Assembly: GCA_027596035.1 (NCBI GenBank)
Contig: JADGJA010000324.1
Location: forward strand, 1-23,434
Length of the DNA stretch: 23,434 nucleotides
Source of the DNA: Thoreauomyces humboldtii
Taxonomy: Eukaryota > Chytridiomycota > Chytridiomycetes > Spizellomycetales > Powellomycetaceae
Reading direction: 5' to 3'
Shown here: positions 1 to 10,714 of the stretch, in pieces
Layout of the letters: the number at the start of each line of letters is the position of its first letter
Numbering within the stretch: the first letter of the stretch is position 1
Program-made: the position numbers and the translations under genes
The notes under the pieces: model-generated
Databases searched by the model: none
What the model was told of the DNA's origin: nothing
Seen by the model: the letters and a program-made list of their open reading frames with translations, nothing else

Positions 1-404
1 GCCCGGAAGTATATCCGTGGATGGGAAATGTTGGCCAATTTCGAAGGATCCTCTGATCTGAAAAGCAGAAAAGCCCTGGGATCGGAGGGAACAAAACGGA
101 TGGCTGCCATCTCCTCCCCTCCCTCCCCCCTCCGAGCACGACGGTAGAAGATGAAAAGGAACGTTGCTTTTCCCGAATTCTTTCCAACAGGCGAAGGCTT
201 GTGACAAACGAGGACATGCTCCTCTGATCTATATTTCTTTTGCAGATAATCGAAGACTCAGATCAATGCGGACACGTATGTGCAGTTAAAGAGAAACGAA
301 AAGAGCAAACAACATGCGCAAAATATAGTGGTTGGCCTTTTGAGATGCAGACAGAGAAGGTGTATGCACGCGAGGTGGGGGTGCGTGCGGAACTTTGTGT
401 GCTT
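1..404. other. 3' flank of the RING gene; no gene seen
   Basis: This stretch lies beyond the stop codon of the minus-strand RING gene and probably holds its 3' UTR. The open frames here overlap one another on both strands, are arginine- and serine-rich, and show no domain. A splice-acceptor-like pyrimidine run ending in TTTTGCAG occurs at about 232-245 on the plus strand, but I found no exon to go with it. Confidence 0.4.
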
Positions 405-3302
405 TCAACTGAGGAGCACGACGACAGCAGCCGGAAGACTCCTGTCCGGGACGTCCGTGGCGGTCGCGGGAGCGACGGGTTCTTGGGAGACGACCGTAGG
501 ACGAGCGGAACCGAACATCTCCCAGACGCGACGGAGGAAGCCGCGTCGTTCGGCATGTGGTTCCGGTTCGTCTGCGGCTGCGGCTGCTTCGGGTCCGGGT
601 GCGGCGGGGTCGGCTGACGAAGGGTCGGTGGAGGCAGCGGGTGTGGTGCTGGGTGCGACTGCTTTGCTCCTGCAGAGTGGACAGCTGTTGTGATATTGGA
701 CCAGCCACTGCGACGAGGGGAAAGATTGAGTCAGGACGAAAAAGGTTAAAACAACGGGAAAATGATGGGAAACACGCGACAGGAGGATGGGCCCTACCTG
801 ATCGAGACAAGTCTTGTGGAAACCGTGCCTGCACTTCATGACCCTCAGATCCTCGTCCGTCTCGTACTGCGAAAGACAGATCATGCACTTTTCTCGGGTG
901 GCGGGCACGAGGTCCTGCATGGTGAACTGGACCGGACCCGTCGACCCTTCTGGTCCATCGAGAACCGGTTCCTCCGTAACTTGTTGATGAACATCCCCTG
1001 TGTGCATCGTCTTCCAGGTAACGTCACCGTCCACATCCATGGCATCCTCGCCCTGTCGTTCCTCGGGCATCCTGAACTTGATGACGGGCAACTCCCTGTC
1101 CACGTCGGCCGACGTCGCGTGCTGGGGAACGGCAGGTCCGATGATGTTCGCGAGTCTCAACATGTCCTCATAGGACATACCACCACCGGGTCCCATTCCA
1201 CCTCCCATCATCCCAGGAGGAAACCCGGTGTTCGTTGCTCCTGTTTCGCCTGCCTCGGTGGGAGCGCCGGCGAGTGGAGGATCTCCGATGTCGAGACTGA
1301 GGGTTCCTCCGAGGAGTCCACCGGGTCCATTGAGCGAACCCTCTCGAAGCATGTTGCTGACGATCTGGAGGATGATGTGGATGGCGAACTCCTCGACGAT
1401 GTTTCGAGGCGGGACGGTGGGTGGTGCGTCGGCCTGCGTGGGAACTGGTCCAGCCGGGGGTGGGCTGGCTTGGTCAGCTGAAGTTGGGCCTGCACCAGCG
1501 AATGGACCGGCGGTAGCATGGGATGATAGCCCGGGAGCCGTCTGAGGGGTTGCATTCGGTGAAAAGGTCGACGGGGGCGGTGATTGTGGTTGAGACATTC
1601 CGCCCAGTCGCCCGTTCATGAAAAAGTCCGACACGGGAAGTCTGACGCTAGCCGGCTCACCGAGAGGTGAGGGTGCTTCGCCTGACGATCGTGGCGGAGG
1701 CGCGGTCGTTGTTGGTGGTGGTGGTGGAGGACGAGGAGGACCCGACTGCGCGCTAGCAGACGAGAGCGAGGGGTTGGGAACGGACGTGGCGGATGGTGGT
1801 GATCCGGGTCTCGAGACAGAGGGGATGAAGTAGATCATAAACTGAAGGCTTCGCCTTGCCGCGGCAGCGTCGACCATCGCGGCGGCGTCTGGAGATGCAG
1901 AACTCTCGGCAGGTACAGCAGCAGCAGCAGCAGCAGCAGCACCGGCAAGAGGCTCGGAGCCGGACGACGGCAGAGCGGAAGAAGCGGGGACGGAAGGTGA
2001 TGAGGCGGGATTCCCGGTCGTGGAACCAGAAACTAATGATTCTGCAAAGGACGCGGATGCAGAGTCGCTGGCGCCTGCAAACTCGCCGAAAAGCTGCGTG
2101 CTGTTGCGACGTCGGGCTTCGGGATCCGCGGGGGATCGGGGCGTCGGCGGAGGGTCGGAAGGGTCGTTCGTGTTGGGAGTGGGCGTCGAGGAGGTAGCGA
2201 GACCAGTCGGCCCACGCGCGGATCGGCCAATCAAAATCAGGACAGGCACCGAGGTGCGGCCGTTAGTTATGATGCTAGCAGCAGGTATGGCTCCGATTCC
2301 TCCCCCGCGTCCACGAAGGGTGCGGAAAAACGCGGAAACGCCTGGCTCGGCAGGGACCGGCGCCGGAGGAGAGACTGGCGCGGGTGTTGCTCCACCAGGG
2401 GCTGCAGAGCGAGCATGCACCGTTTGAAGCAAATCTGACAACCAAGTGGTATCTCCCATTGTTCTTCCGGTCCCTGGCGGTTGCGGATTGCTGGAAGGAT
2501 TGGCTGCAGGGGGGGCGGCTGCACCGTTCGCAGCTGGGACTCTTCCCGCAGCGTTCAGACTGCTCAGGACGGTTTCCAGCATGCTTCGCACGAACTGGCT
2601 TCGTCCTGACTGTCCTCCGTTTCCTGCATCGGCAGGGACATGCTCGTGCGGTACGGATGGAGCGGCGGTACCGCCGACGTCCATGGGTTCCGACGATGAA
2701 GTACTGGCAGCCGACGGTTGCGCGCCGTCAACGTCCATAGCCATGTCAGCATCGTCCGCCATGGACGATGCCGAAGCACCTGCTGTCATGTTCGTCTCCA
2801 AGCGCGGCGAGTTGTTCCGACGAGCGGCATTGTACCTGCGCAGGACGCGCAATGCTTGAGCACGGGCGCGTCCTCCTTCTTCGTCGTCCGAGGGCATGGA
2901 GGCTGGTCCACCGCTGCTCTGACCAGCCAGTGGATCCGAGGTGTTGAGGTGTGACGGACTTGGCCCTCCAGAGTCCCTTCCGGACCTGGAGATCAGCGAG
3001 GCTGGGACGAATGGGGCCATTCCAAACAGATGTCGGCGAAATACTCGGGCTGAACCAGAGTTGCGGTGAACATGAGGTGAAGCTTCTCGAGACGCTGGTG
3101 GAGGGAAGCCGAGAGAGTAAGTCAGTAAGGGACAAAGCACGCGGGAGGAGGGATCAGTGGGTGGGACAGTGCCGGGTGCCCTCCCAACATGAGCTCACGT
3201 ACCCGAACCATGCTCGTTTGCAGCGAGCGTTGCCGGAACGTCTTGCTGAGATGGATCTCCAGTCACGTGGTCTTGTCTCTGAGCCGACTCCTGATTGCCC
3301 AT
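405..3302 (-). CDS. RING-H2 finger E3 ubiquitin ligase, large disordered protein
   Basis: Predicted 899-aa protein from three exons: 3302-3203, 3094-798 and 707-405. Residues 770-811 form a C3H2C3 RING-H2 finger (CMIC, 14 residues, CRHGFH, TC, 11 residues, CPLC), so an E2-binding ubiquitin ligase role follows from the family. The rest is long low-complexity sequence rich in Pro, Ser, Ala and Gly, including a poly-Ala run. I chose the ATG at 3302 because the downstream long frame has no ATG at its upstream end, only GTG. A phase-1 GTACGT intron (3202-3095) joins exon 1 in frame to GSASREASPHVHRN. The start MGNQES fits the N-myristoylation rule (Gly2, Ser6), suggesting membrane tethering. Intron 2 is 90 nt and lies inside the RING. 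The substrate is unknown. The RING call is firm; the first exon is likely. Confidence 0.85.
708..797 (-). other. 90-nt intron inside the RING finger, frame-preserving
   Basis: Donor GTAGGG follows CTCGATCAG and the acceptor CGTCGCAG precedes TGGCTGGTC; a CTGAC branch-like motif lies about 20 nt before the acceptor. Removing it restores the normal RING spacing between the Cys of KTCLDQ and SCPLC. The intron is a multiple of three and has no stop, so an unspliced transcript still encodes a full-length protein, but with 30 extra residues inside the zinc-binding fold. Confidence 0.85.
1916..1939. repeat. (CAG)8 microsatellite in the RING gene
   Basis: Eight perfect CAG units on the plus strand. 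The minus-strand gene reads them as GCT, giving the poly-alanine run of the RING protein. Confidence 0.9.
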
Positions 3303-4240
3303 TTGGTGTTTCGCGCACAAGGTGGGGAGAGAGTGGGAGAGTCGGAGCTTTGTGAGCGGAGAACTTTCGGAGATACAAAGTTGATGGAAGGTAAGCCCAG
3401 ACGTAAGTGAGTACAGATGTGGAGAGAGAGGGCGAAGAGATGAGAAGATGAGATGAGATCCTTGACAAGGAAGCGAAGGGTAAGGGGCCCCAGGTCCAAT
3501 GTGTATGTGTGTGTGTGCTTGCTGGGGGTGTGTAATGCTGTAATACATGGGGGTGGGTGAAGTGCTGAACGAACGAGACTCCCTTTCCGCTCCGCTCCGC
3601 TGCTCTTGCTCTGCTCTAATTTACGCTTCTGATTTCTGTTCCGCGTTGCACTCGCCTGGCGGGGGGGCCACAACGTCCTTGACCGCTGTCAAAGTAAGTG
3701 GTGCGGAGGAGAGAGAAAAAGACCAGAGACACTGCATGCTGCACGCACCGGTATCATACGCTACATGCGTACCGCAAACAAGGGTGTCAGGGGGCGCAGA
3801 ATATCGAGAGGGACGAGAAAGAAAGCGTCCCTATATCCCCAGTGATGCATAAGGATGTCATGCGTATGTAGCGTGCCGCAACGGACGGGAAGCGAGAGAA
3901 CCGCGCATCATTACAAACTGACCCTTCTTCCCCATCGTTTCCCTCTCCTTGCCTCTCCATGGGAGGCAGGACTCGAGAAGAAGGGATGGACAAGGACTCT
4001 CTCTCCCTGCTGGTCGCTTGCTACCCGCAACACCAGCAGCACCCGGAGCATACCGTAACATTCCAAAATAACACGGTCCGAGGGCAGATCGTACAGTAGT
4101 ACACTCTGTCTGCTCTGCGTTGGCAGATGCAAATAAATCATATCAATATACAGGTGCTTTTCTACAAGAAAAAAATGGAAAGAGACGTGTTCTCCGGTCC
4201 GACCATCGCGGACCCGGTGATGTTAATCTTCCTCCCCTTT
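3303..4240. other. Intergenic: RING gene promoter and DRE2 3' flank
   Basis: 938 bp between two minus-strand genes. The part next to 3302 should hold the RING promoter and 5' UTR; on the minus strand it is CT-rich, with long TCTCTC-type runs at about 3420-3450. A GT-rich tract lies at 3501-3517. A 9-bp inverted repeat (ACGCTACAT at 3758-3766 and ATGTAGCGT at 3866-3874) is present. The small frames in this stretch overlap on both strands and have no recognisable domain. Confidence 0.5.
3501..3517. repeat. Short GT-rich microsatellite
   Basis: Imperfect GT/TG run upstream of the RING gene, read as CA on the minus strand. No function can be assigned. Confidence 0.7.
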
Positions 4241-5587
4241 TCAGAACTCGACGTCGTCCTTCAGGAGGTTTCCCGCCAGCACGACCTTCTCTCCCGGCTT
4301 GAAGGCCGGCATGCCGAGGTACGGACAGCTGCTGCATCGGAACGCATCTCCCAGGTAGCACTGTGGGCCGTGGAGGAGATGGGTTTCGGTCAGTGAGAAA
4401 CGAAAAGTGCATGTTTCGACAGCCGATAACCGTAGACCCCAAACTTACGCTTCCACACGACGAGGCGGGTGCGGTGGCGGCCTTCTTTCGTGGCGTGACG
4501 ACCACGATCTTGGCGTCCTCCTCGTCGGCTGCTTCCTCGTCCTCCATCTCGGCCCTTCCGCACGTGCAGTCCTTGCACGCCTTGCGCTTCCCGCCCACCG
4601 GTTCGCAGTCGTCTGGGACTACCGGGAAAAAAAGGAAAAGGCACACAAGGACAAGCGGATGTGTAAGAGCGGACCCGTGTCCATCCCACGTTCATCCGGG
4701 GCCCACGTGAACGATGGGGTCCATACCTGACTTGTTGGGGATCATGAGATCCGCCTCATCGAGAAGGTCGTCCTCGTCCTCCAACTCGTGTTCCTCGTCG
4801 TCCTCGTCGTTGGCCGAAACGGTCCACACGGCCTGCTTCGTCGGGACCTTGGACTTTGCCGCCGGCGACACGGACGATGCCGGTACCGCCGCGGGCTTCT
4901 TCCTCGCGAACGAGAACGGCAAAGCCGAAGCCGCACCGACCTCGTACGCCGGTTTCCTCGCCACGACGTCCACCACCAGCACCTTCTCCTTCAGAAACTC
5001 TGCCACCCTCGGCACCTCGTCCGAGGTGACGCCCCAGCAGGTCATGACGCATCTCGCCACGTCCTCGTCCGACATCGGGACGGACGCCGTGACCTGACCG
5101 TCCACGTAACCGGCGAGCTTGAGGGCCGAGAGGAGGGCGGACGCGGTTCGGACGGGGAGACGGAGGGCCTCGGTCGCTGTCGCGGTGGCTGCCGCCGCCG
5201 AGTCCACCAGGACGGGTTCTCGGAGGTGGACGGTGCCGTTGGGGAGGAGGGCCGAGAGCATCTGGGCCAGGACGGTGGGACCGTGAGGGAAGGCTGCTGG
5301 CGCGATGGAGCCGGATTCGATGGCGTGGTACTTTGCCTTCCCGAGGACGACTGAGGAGATAGACGCCTTTGGGGTCAGACGGAAAAGATCGAAAGGATGA
5401 GAAGCGGCGTGGTGGGGTTTTTGCCCTTACTGTGAGGGATTCGGTCCAACTGCTCAAAGACGACGGTTCCGGTGGGAGTGACCTGGGCGGCCAGACTCTC
5501 CTGCGCTGTCTGCATGTCTGCAGCCTGCGCGACTGGGTTCCCTACGAGGAGAACGCAGTTGCCTGCCTCGAGGACGCTGGTGACCAT
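4241..5587 (-). CDS. DRE2: Dre2/anamorsin, cytosolic Fe-S cluster assembly protein
   Basis: Predicted 354 aa from four exons (5587-5431, 5350-4727, 4612-4449, 4360-4241) with introns of 80, 114 and 88 nt. In yeast, Dre2 with Tah18 passes electrons from NADPH into the cytosolic iron-sulphur assembly machinery. The N-terminus is methyltransferase-like ([10 protein letters not shown] near residue 15). An acidic linker ends in [13 protein letters not shown]. The C-terminus has both cysteine motifs: C263-x9-C273-x2-C276-x-C278 for the 2Fe-2S cluster and C313-x2-C316-x7-C324-x2-C327, the twin CX2C motif. Length matches the family (yeast about 348 aa). The ATG sits in ACCATGG and starts the conserved N-terminal exon. 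The last intron splits the second motif between C313 and C316. The gene is divergent from DIM1. Confidence 0.96.
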
Positions 5588-5948
5588 GGGTGGGGACGGA
5601 CGGTTGGAGTGAAGTGGGGGGAGGACCGGAAAGTGGGGACCTTTCGAACGCAGGACGAAGAGTTCTTCTGCGGGTTTCCCTTTGAGACGATCCTTTTGAC
5701 TCTACGAAGAGGAGATTACTTGTTCCGACGTAGGTGGGTAATGGGGTCGTTGGAGAAGTGCCGAACGAGGGGAACGGTGTGAAGCAGGACTGTATGAGTC
5801 TGACAAATTACCACGTCTCGCTCGCTGCGACAAGGAATCCCTACCGGTACCGCAAATCGAAAACAAAGAAAACAAACCAAGGCAATATGGGAGCCCCATA
5901 AGGCAAGTCCCCAGATTTTCTTCCCGTTTTCCTCACAGGTTACGGTAG

Positions 5949-5982
5949 TCTTTTTTCTTCTTCTTCTTTGTTCTTCTTTCTT
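5949..5982 (+). promoter_or_regulatory. CT-rich core promoter tract of DIM1
   Basis: A run of TTC/TTCTT units about 175-210 bp before the DIM1 ATG. CT-rich tracts immediately upstream of transcription starts are common in fungal housekeeping promoters. The first ATG downstream of it is the DIM1 start codon. Confidence 0.45.
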
Positions 5983-6061
5983 GGAACCTCGTTGCTTGCA
6001 CACAGGAAGTTCTTCCATCGGTCAACTTCATCAACGGAACAAGCAAGAGCCATCTCAGGAG

Positions 6062-6082
6062 CAGCAGCAGCAGCAGCAGCAG
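6062..6082. repeat. (CAG)7 microsatellite in the DIM1 5' leader
   Basis: Seven CAG units about 75 bp upstream of the DIM1 start codon, probably within the 5' UTR because no ATG precedes the coding start. Confidence 0.85.
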
Positions 6083-6156
6083 GACTACCACCATCCTTTG
6101 GGCACATCTCTCTCATCTCTCGTCGCACTTCCTCCTCCGAGAAGGCGTCTCTCACC

Positions 6157-7402
<1,246 letters not shown>

Positions 7403-7628
7403 AGTAGACTCGGCTTCCTTCACTCATCGCTCATCATCCATCAACTGTATTTATCATAATTCATTCTCATACCATACCAAGTTGACATTCGCGCTTTTCG
7501 CTACTTGCATTCCGAACGGATTTCCGAGCGGTGCGTGACGGCGGGTATATATATATATATGCATTCTCCTGATCTCTCGTTTACTTCGTCCTCGCTCTCG
7601 CCACTGCTCCCACTACCCACCACCCACA
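7403..7628. other. Tail-to-tail 3' region of DIM1 and the NOPCHAP1-like gene
   Basis: 226 bp between two convergent stop codons must hold both 3' UTRs and polyadenylation signals. It includes a (TA)7 run at 7546-7560. No gene is visible. Confidence 0.6.
7546..7560. repeat. (TA)7 microsatellite
   Basis: Alternating TA run in the shared 3' region of two convergent genes. It resembles the AT-rich efficiency elements of fungal 3' ends, but this is only suggestive. Confidence 0.7.
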
Positions 7629-8472
7629 CTACCCACTCTCCTCCTCGTCTTCCTCATCACCAACGGTCGACGTGGACGACACGACCTGCACGAGAGGTCT
7701 CGCGTCCGGATCCAAGGGCGGTTCCGTCGTCATCACGATGTCTCTGTCATGCACCTCCTCCTCACCCCCTGATGATGCACCCCCGATCGGCACCGTGTCG
7801 AACACACCGACCCCCAGGTTCTGCAAAAAACAGGTGAAAGCAAAAAAATCAGAAACGCCACGCTCGGTTGATGTGGTTTTCTTCTTTTATTTTTGTTTAT
7901 TACCATCTCGATGTACCTCTCGTCCCCATCGCCCAGGTTCTCGATGTCGAGGTCGCTGGGATCCATGTGGTGGTCGAGCACGGCGTTGGCGGCCGATAGT
8001 TGCGGTAGGAAGGCTGCCACGCGGGATAACACTACGAGAACCTGGGGGGTGAGCCTAGCGGTCAAGAAGGAATGATGGGGCTTTCGCTTACGAGCGGATG
8101 GGGGGTCAGGTTTGAACGTTTTTGGCCGTGTCGAGGGGTGTTGTGATTGTTGTGGGGTTTGGGAGATGAGGAGCGATGCTGTTTTCGAGGTTTTGTCAGG
8201 GTGCTGCACGAGGTGTAGTGGGATGGGGGAGGAGGGGGGCCGGGGACCGTACCGATCTGGGATTGAGCGTCTGGCATGTCTAGAAAGTTGGTCGGTTGCT
8301 GTTGTTTTTGACATGATGAGAGTGGTGGCGGTGATGATGAAGGGTCTTTTGATGGGATGGAAGTGGAGATGTTTGACGAAGGGGTATCGGAAAGCACCTC
8401 TATTCCGACCACTCTCTCGCTTCCATCTCCGGTCCTGCTGCTGCTGCTGCTGCTGCTGCTGGGCTTCGGCAT
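7629..8472 (-). CDS. NOPCHAP1-like (DUF4598) box C/D snoRNP assembly factor
   Basis: Predicted 236 aa from three exons (8472-8092, 8041-7904, 7820-7629) with introns of 50 and 83 nt, both phase 0. The conserved core, residues about 131-181, reads LSRVAAFLPQLSAAN, then DIENLGDGDERYIEM, then NLGVGVFD. This matches my memory of human NOPCHAP1/C12orf45 (a FLPQ-A-N helix followed by NIEN and an I-Q/E-M strand). Family knowledge: NOPCHAP1 helps load NOP58 onto RUVBL1/2 during box C/D snoRNP assembly. The N-terminal 127 residues are poorly conserved and begin with a poly-Ser tract; the C-terminus is acidic (DEEDEEESG). The ATG at 8472 is the first in its frame. A further in-frame intron in the Pro-rich part of exon 1 cannot be excluded. 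Confidence 0.78.
8435..8461. repeat. (CTG)9 microsatellite encoding poly-Ser
   Basis: Nine CTG units on the plus strand. The minus-strand NOPCHAP1-like gene reads them as AGC, giving eight serines a few residues after its start codon. Confidence 0.9.
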
Positions 8473-8700
8473 TGTGAGCTGGAGCCTGGTGTGTTGTGAT
8501 GGGCTTTGGATTGCTGAGGCCAGCGAAAAGAATGGCAGAGGATGAAGGTCTGGACGACGTTGCCAAACTCCTTTCGTCCTCGAACGTGTCAAGGTGTACT
8601 GTGTCAGGATTCACTGTGGAGAGAATGAAATAAAGAATAAAAAAAGAAAAAGAAACGTGTGCTTGGTGGAAAATGGGAAGAAATCTCCTGGACCAGAGGC

Positions 8701-9000
8701 TCAAGAGGCCAGTACAACGGCGGTATTGGCTGCATCAAGGCTAAAAGAATGCTTCCGGACGCATCCAAGGTAAATCAAAGTGCCATCAAGAATATACACG
8801 GGGCCATCCCAGATGAACGTTTGATGCTGCGAAGAGACAATCTGTGTGATCATAACTTTATAGAGGCGACCGGTGAGATGTGAGGTGGTCTTCGAGTGCA
8901 GACCTCTGTTGCCGTCCCTATCGGACGACAAACCGCTCAACCACCTCGCCAAACCGCTGGAGGAAATGTATAGGGGCGAATCGATCGGAAAGCCGTCCAT
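8701..9000 (-). CDS. Possible small hypothetical protein, 99 aa
   Basis: An ATG-started frame of 99 codons with no intron and no recognisable family. Unlike the Arg/Pro/Ser-rich shadow frames in this window, its composition is balanced, with hydrophobic beta-like segments (YKVMITQIV, IWDGPVYILDGTLIYLG). There is no signal peptide and no clear membrane segment. It stands alone in the gene-poor stretch. It could be a real short gene, a decayed remnant or chance. Confidence 0.2.
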   Translation of the reverse strand: MDGFPIDSPLYISSSGLARWLSGLSSDRDGNRGLHSKTTSHLTGRLYKVMITQIVSSQHQTFIWDGPVYILDGTLIYLGCVRKHSFSLDAANTAVVLAS

Positions 9001-9216
9001 ATAGACTGCGTGGATCCCACTTTTTTGCTGAACCTCCACAACTCCACAGTGTTCGTTCCCTGCTGCCCGGCTAGCCTTCCATATATTCTGTCTCTTGACA
9101 TGGTCTCGAAGGCTCCCCTGACTCTCATCTCTCCGCTCCTGTCGGCTTGTCCTCCTCCCCCGGCCGCACCTCTATGCCAGCCTCCGCCTTGAAGGTCCCG
9201 ACCATTCTTGAAGATG

Positions 9217-9261
9217 ACTATCGAACATTCGATAGTGCTCCTTGAACGGCCGTTGAACGGC
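9217..9261. promoter_or_regulatory. Cluster of palindromes, possible regulator binding site
   Basis: A perfect inverted repeat with 9-bp arms and a CA spacer (ACTATCGAA, TTCGATAGT) spans 9217-9236. It is followed by a direct repeat of TTGAACGGC (9242-9250 and 9253-9261), whose junction makes the 10-bp palindrome AACGGCCGTT. CGG half-sites are typical of fungal Zn2Cys6 regulators. The nearest downstream start is almost 1 kb away. Confidence 0.35.
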
Positions 9262-10087
9262 GTTTCTGGCGCGGCAGATCAGGAGCCACGATTTGCTCAT
9301 CGTTCATGTTCGTCTCATCGCTTTCGCGAAGGCTACCGCCAGCGTTCCTGAGCATTTGCTCCGCGAGAAGCTTATCGAAAACTCTGGAAGAAAAAAAAAC
9401 GGCAGGTTCGCGGAGCAGACGCGTGCGAAACCTCTCACTTGGAGGGAGGGACATGACCTCCAGCTATCCAGCATGACCGAGGCTTTATGCAGGGAAGCAG
9501 TTGTGGGGGCCGGTGCTTTGCCTCGTCGATCGCCTCGTCTTCGCCTTGATCGTACACTTTGACCATTGTTCGAAGTCTAACCTGCCCACCGCCCCCCTCC
9601 CCCATATTGTGATGGTTGCGCCGCGCCGAAAAGGAAAGGAATTGCTTTGATCTTGGCTTGACCTGTCTTCATTGTCGATTCTTGTGAGTACGGGGCTCTG
9701 TGCTGTACATTTCATGCAAAGTCTCATTCAGATGCAGGCAGCCCGGGACGCTCGCCCGGATCCCTGATCTCTTCTCCTGCGCAAGCAAAAGTAAGATCAT
9801 GAGTCCACAGTAGTCCGAGACCCTTGTCGAGAGATGTAAGATTGCCATGCTATTATGCTTTCTTTGACCATGAACGATGAGACGATGAGGGTGGTTGCGC
9901 GACCCGACTCCTTTTTCATGTCGGCGAAAGGCCCGAGCCGCAACAACCGCTGTCGAACCTCGTTGGGAAATTTCTGCCGCTGGCCCCGCCGTCGATACGA
10001 CCCTCGATCCAATGCTTTCCATGCCTCGAGTTCCTCGATCGCATCAGTACATGCAAGGGACGTGTTAAGAGAGCTGCAGGGAAGTCT

Positions 10088-10094
10088 TATAAAA
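10088..10094 (+). promoter_or_regulatory. TATA box of the secreted-protein gene
   Basis: TATAAAA, in the context CTTATAAAAGG, lies 101-107 bp upstream of the ATG at 10195. This is the clearest TATA box I saw in the window. It suggests inducible or high-level expression, unlike the TATA-less housekeeping promoters around it. Confidence 0.75.
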
Positions 10095-10119
10095 GGCCAG
10101 CTTGCATCGCCGTCATTCT

Positions 10120-10141
10120 GCTCAACATCAGCTCAACATCA
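10120..10141 (+). repeat. 11-bp tandem duplication near the transcription start
   Basis: GCTCAACATCA occurs twice in direct succession, 26-53 bp after the TATA box, so it overlaps the expected transcription start or the early 5' UTR. Confidence 0.7.
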
Positions 10142-10194
10142 TTTCCTACATCCCTTGATTCCACTCCCAACAAAACACCTCTCAATTCAACAAC

Positions 10195-10714
10195 ATGGTC
10201 GCCATCAAGTCCTTCATCCTCGCCGCCGTCTTCAGCACCGCCGCCATGGCTACAGCTGCACCCGCCACAGCCTTCGAACTCGCCAAGCAGCCTCCCGTCG
10301 CTTCCCAGCAGCTCTCCGAGCTTTACGACGAGTACCTGTCGGCATCCCGCAAAAATACCGCCGACACCCTATACAGCGAGACTGCTGTCCCTGCCCACCT
10401 GCTCGCCCGCGGACAGTGCCCCAACAAAATGATTCCCAAGTGTGCCTCGCTTGTGGCCACCAAGAACTTTGCCGCTGTCGTCGCCTCCTGCGGAAACTGC
10501 ATCAAGGAGTCGTCCCTTTGCGTCGAGGTTCTTCCTTTCGCCAAGCTGAGGTATGTGGCCCCGGGTTGTTGCTTCTTTCCTGCAAGCCTGTCACTGATCA
10601 CTCGCACTTCCTGATGTTTGCAGCAAGACCATCTGCAAGTTCGCCAAGCACACCCTGCAGTGTTCCGGGATCCGGCTCATCGGATGGGAGAGTCACTTCA
10701 CCTGCACTGAATAG
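10195..10714 (+). CDS. Small secreted cysteine-rich protein, effector-like
   Basis: Predicted 148 aa from two exons (10195-10550, 10624-10714) with a 73-nt intron (GTATGT to TTTGCAG). Residues 1 to about 21 form a signal peptide: Lys5, hydrophobic FILAAVF, then Ala-rich with a likely AxA cleavage near TAAPATA. The mature part carries eight cysteines, C75, C83, C99, C102, C109, C123, C132 and C146, an even number that suggests four disulphides. No enzyme domain is recognised. No dibasic KR/RR site is visible. The gene has its own TATA box and long flanking spaces, as is usual for secreted accessory genes. A role in host or environment interaction is inference only. Confidence 0.85.

Larger units (their letters stand above)
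5588..6156. promoter_or_regulatory. Divergent DRE2-DIM1 promoter region
   Basis: 569 bp between the two start codons, so the genes must share or split this regulatory region. Near DIM1 there is a strong pyrimidine run (5949-5982) and no ATG between about 5941 and the DIM1 start. A CAG repeat lies in the presumed DIM1 leader. Near 5840 a CCGGTACCG palindrome is visible. No clear TATA box was seen on either side. Confidence 0.6.
8473..10194. other. Gene-poor 1.7-kb region between divergent genes
   Basis: This holds the promoter of the NOPCHAP1-like gene on the left (with an A-rich patch near 8625-8655) and the TATA promoter of the secreted-protein gene on the right. In between I see a weak minus-strand frame (8701-9000), a palindrome cluster (9217-9261) and otherwise no coding signal. 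No tRNA, rRNA or transposon hallmark was found. Confidence 0.5.

Noticed and set aside
405..888. Several plus- and minus-strand frames over the RING exons
   Set aside because: Shadows of a GC-rich coding exon; no domains and Arg/Pro/Ser-heavy composition.
3758..3874. 9-bp inverted repeat ACGCTACAT / ATGTAGCGT
   Set aside because: Short arms with about 100 bp between them; easily chance in a region of this size.
3787..4141. Small overlapping frames between the RING and DRE2 genes
   Set aside because: Frames overlap on both strands and show no domain, no splice logic and no start-codon context.
8205..8253. 49-nt intron in exon 1 of the NOPCHAP1-like gene (GTACGG to GTGCAG)
   Set aside because: Splicing it gives an immediate in-frame TGA, so it cannot be used in the conserved transcript.
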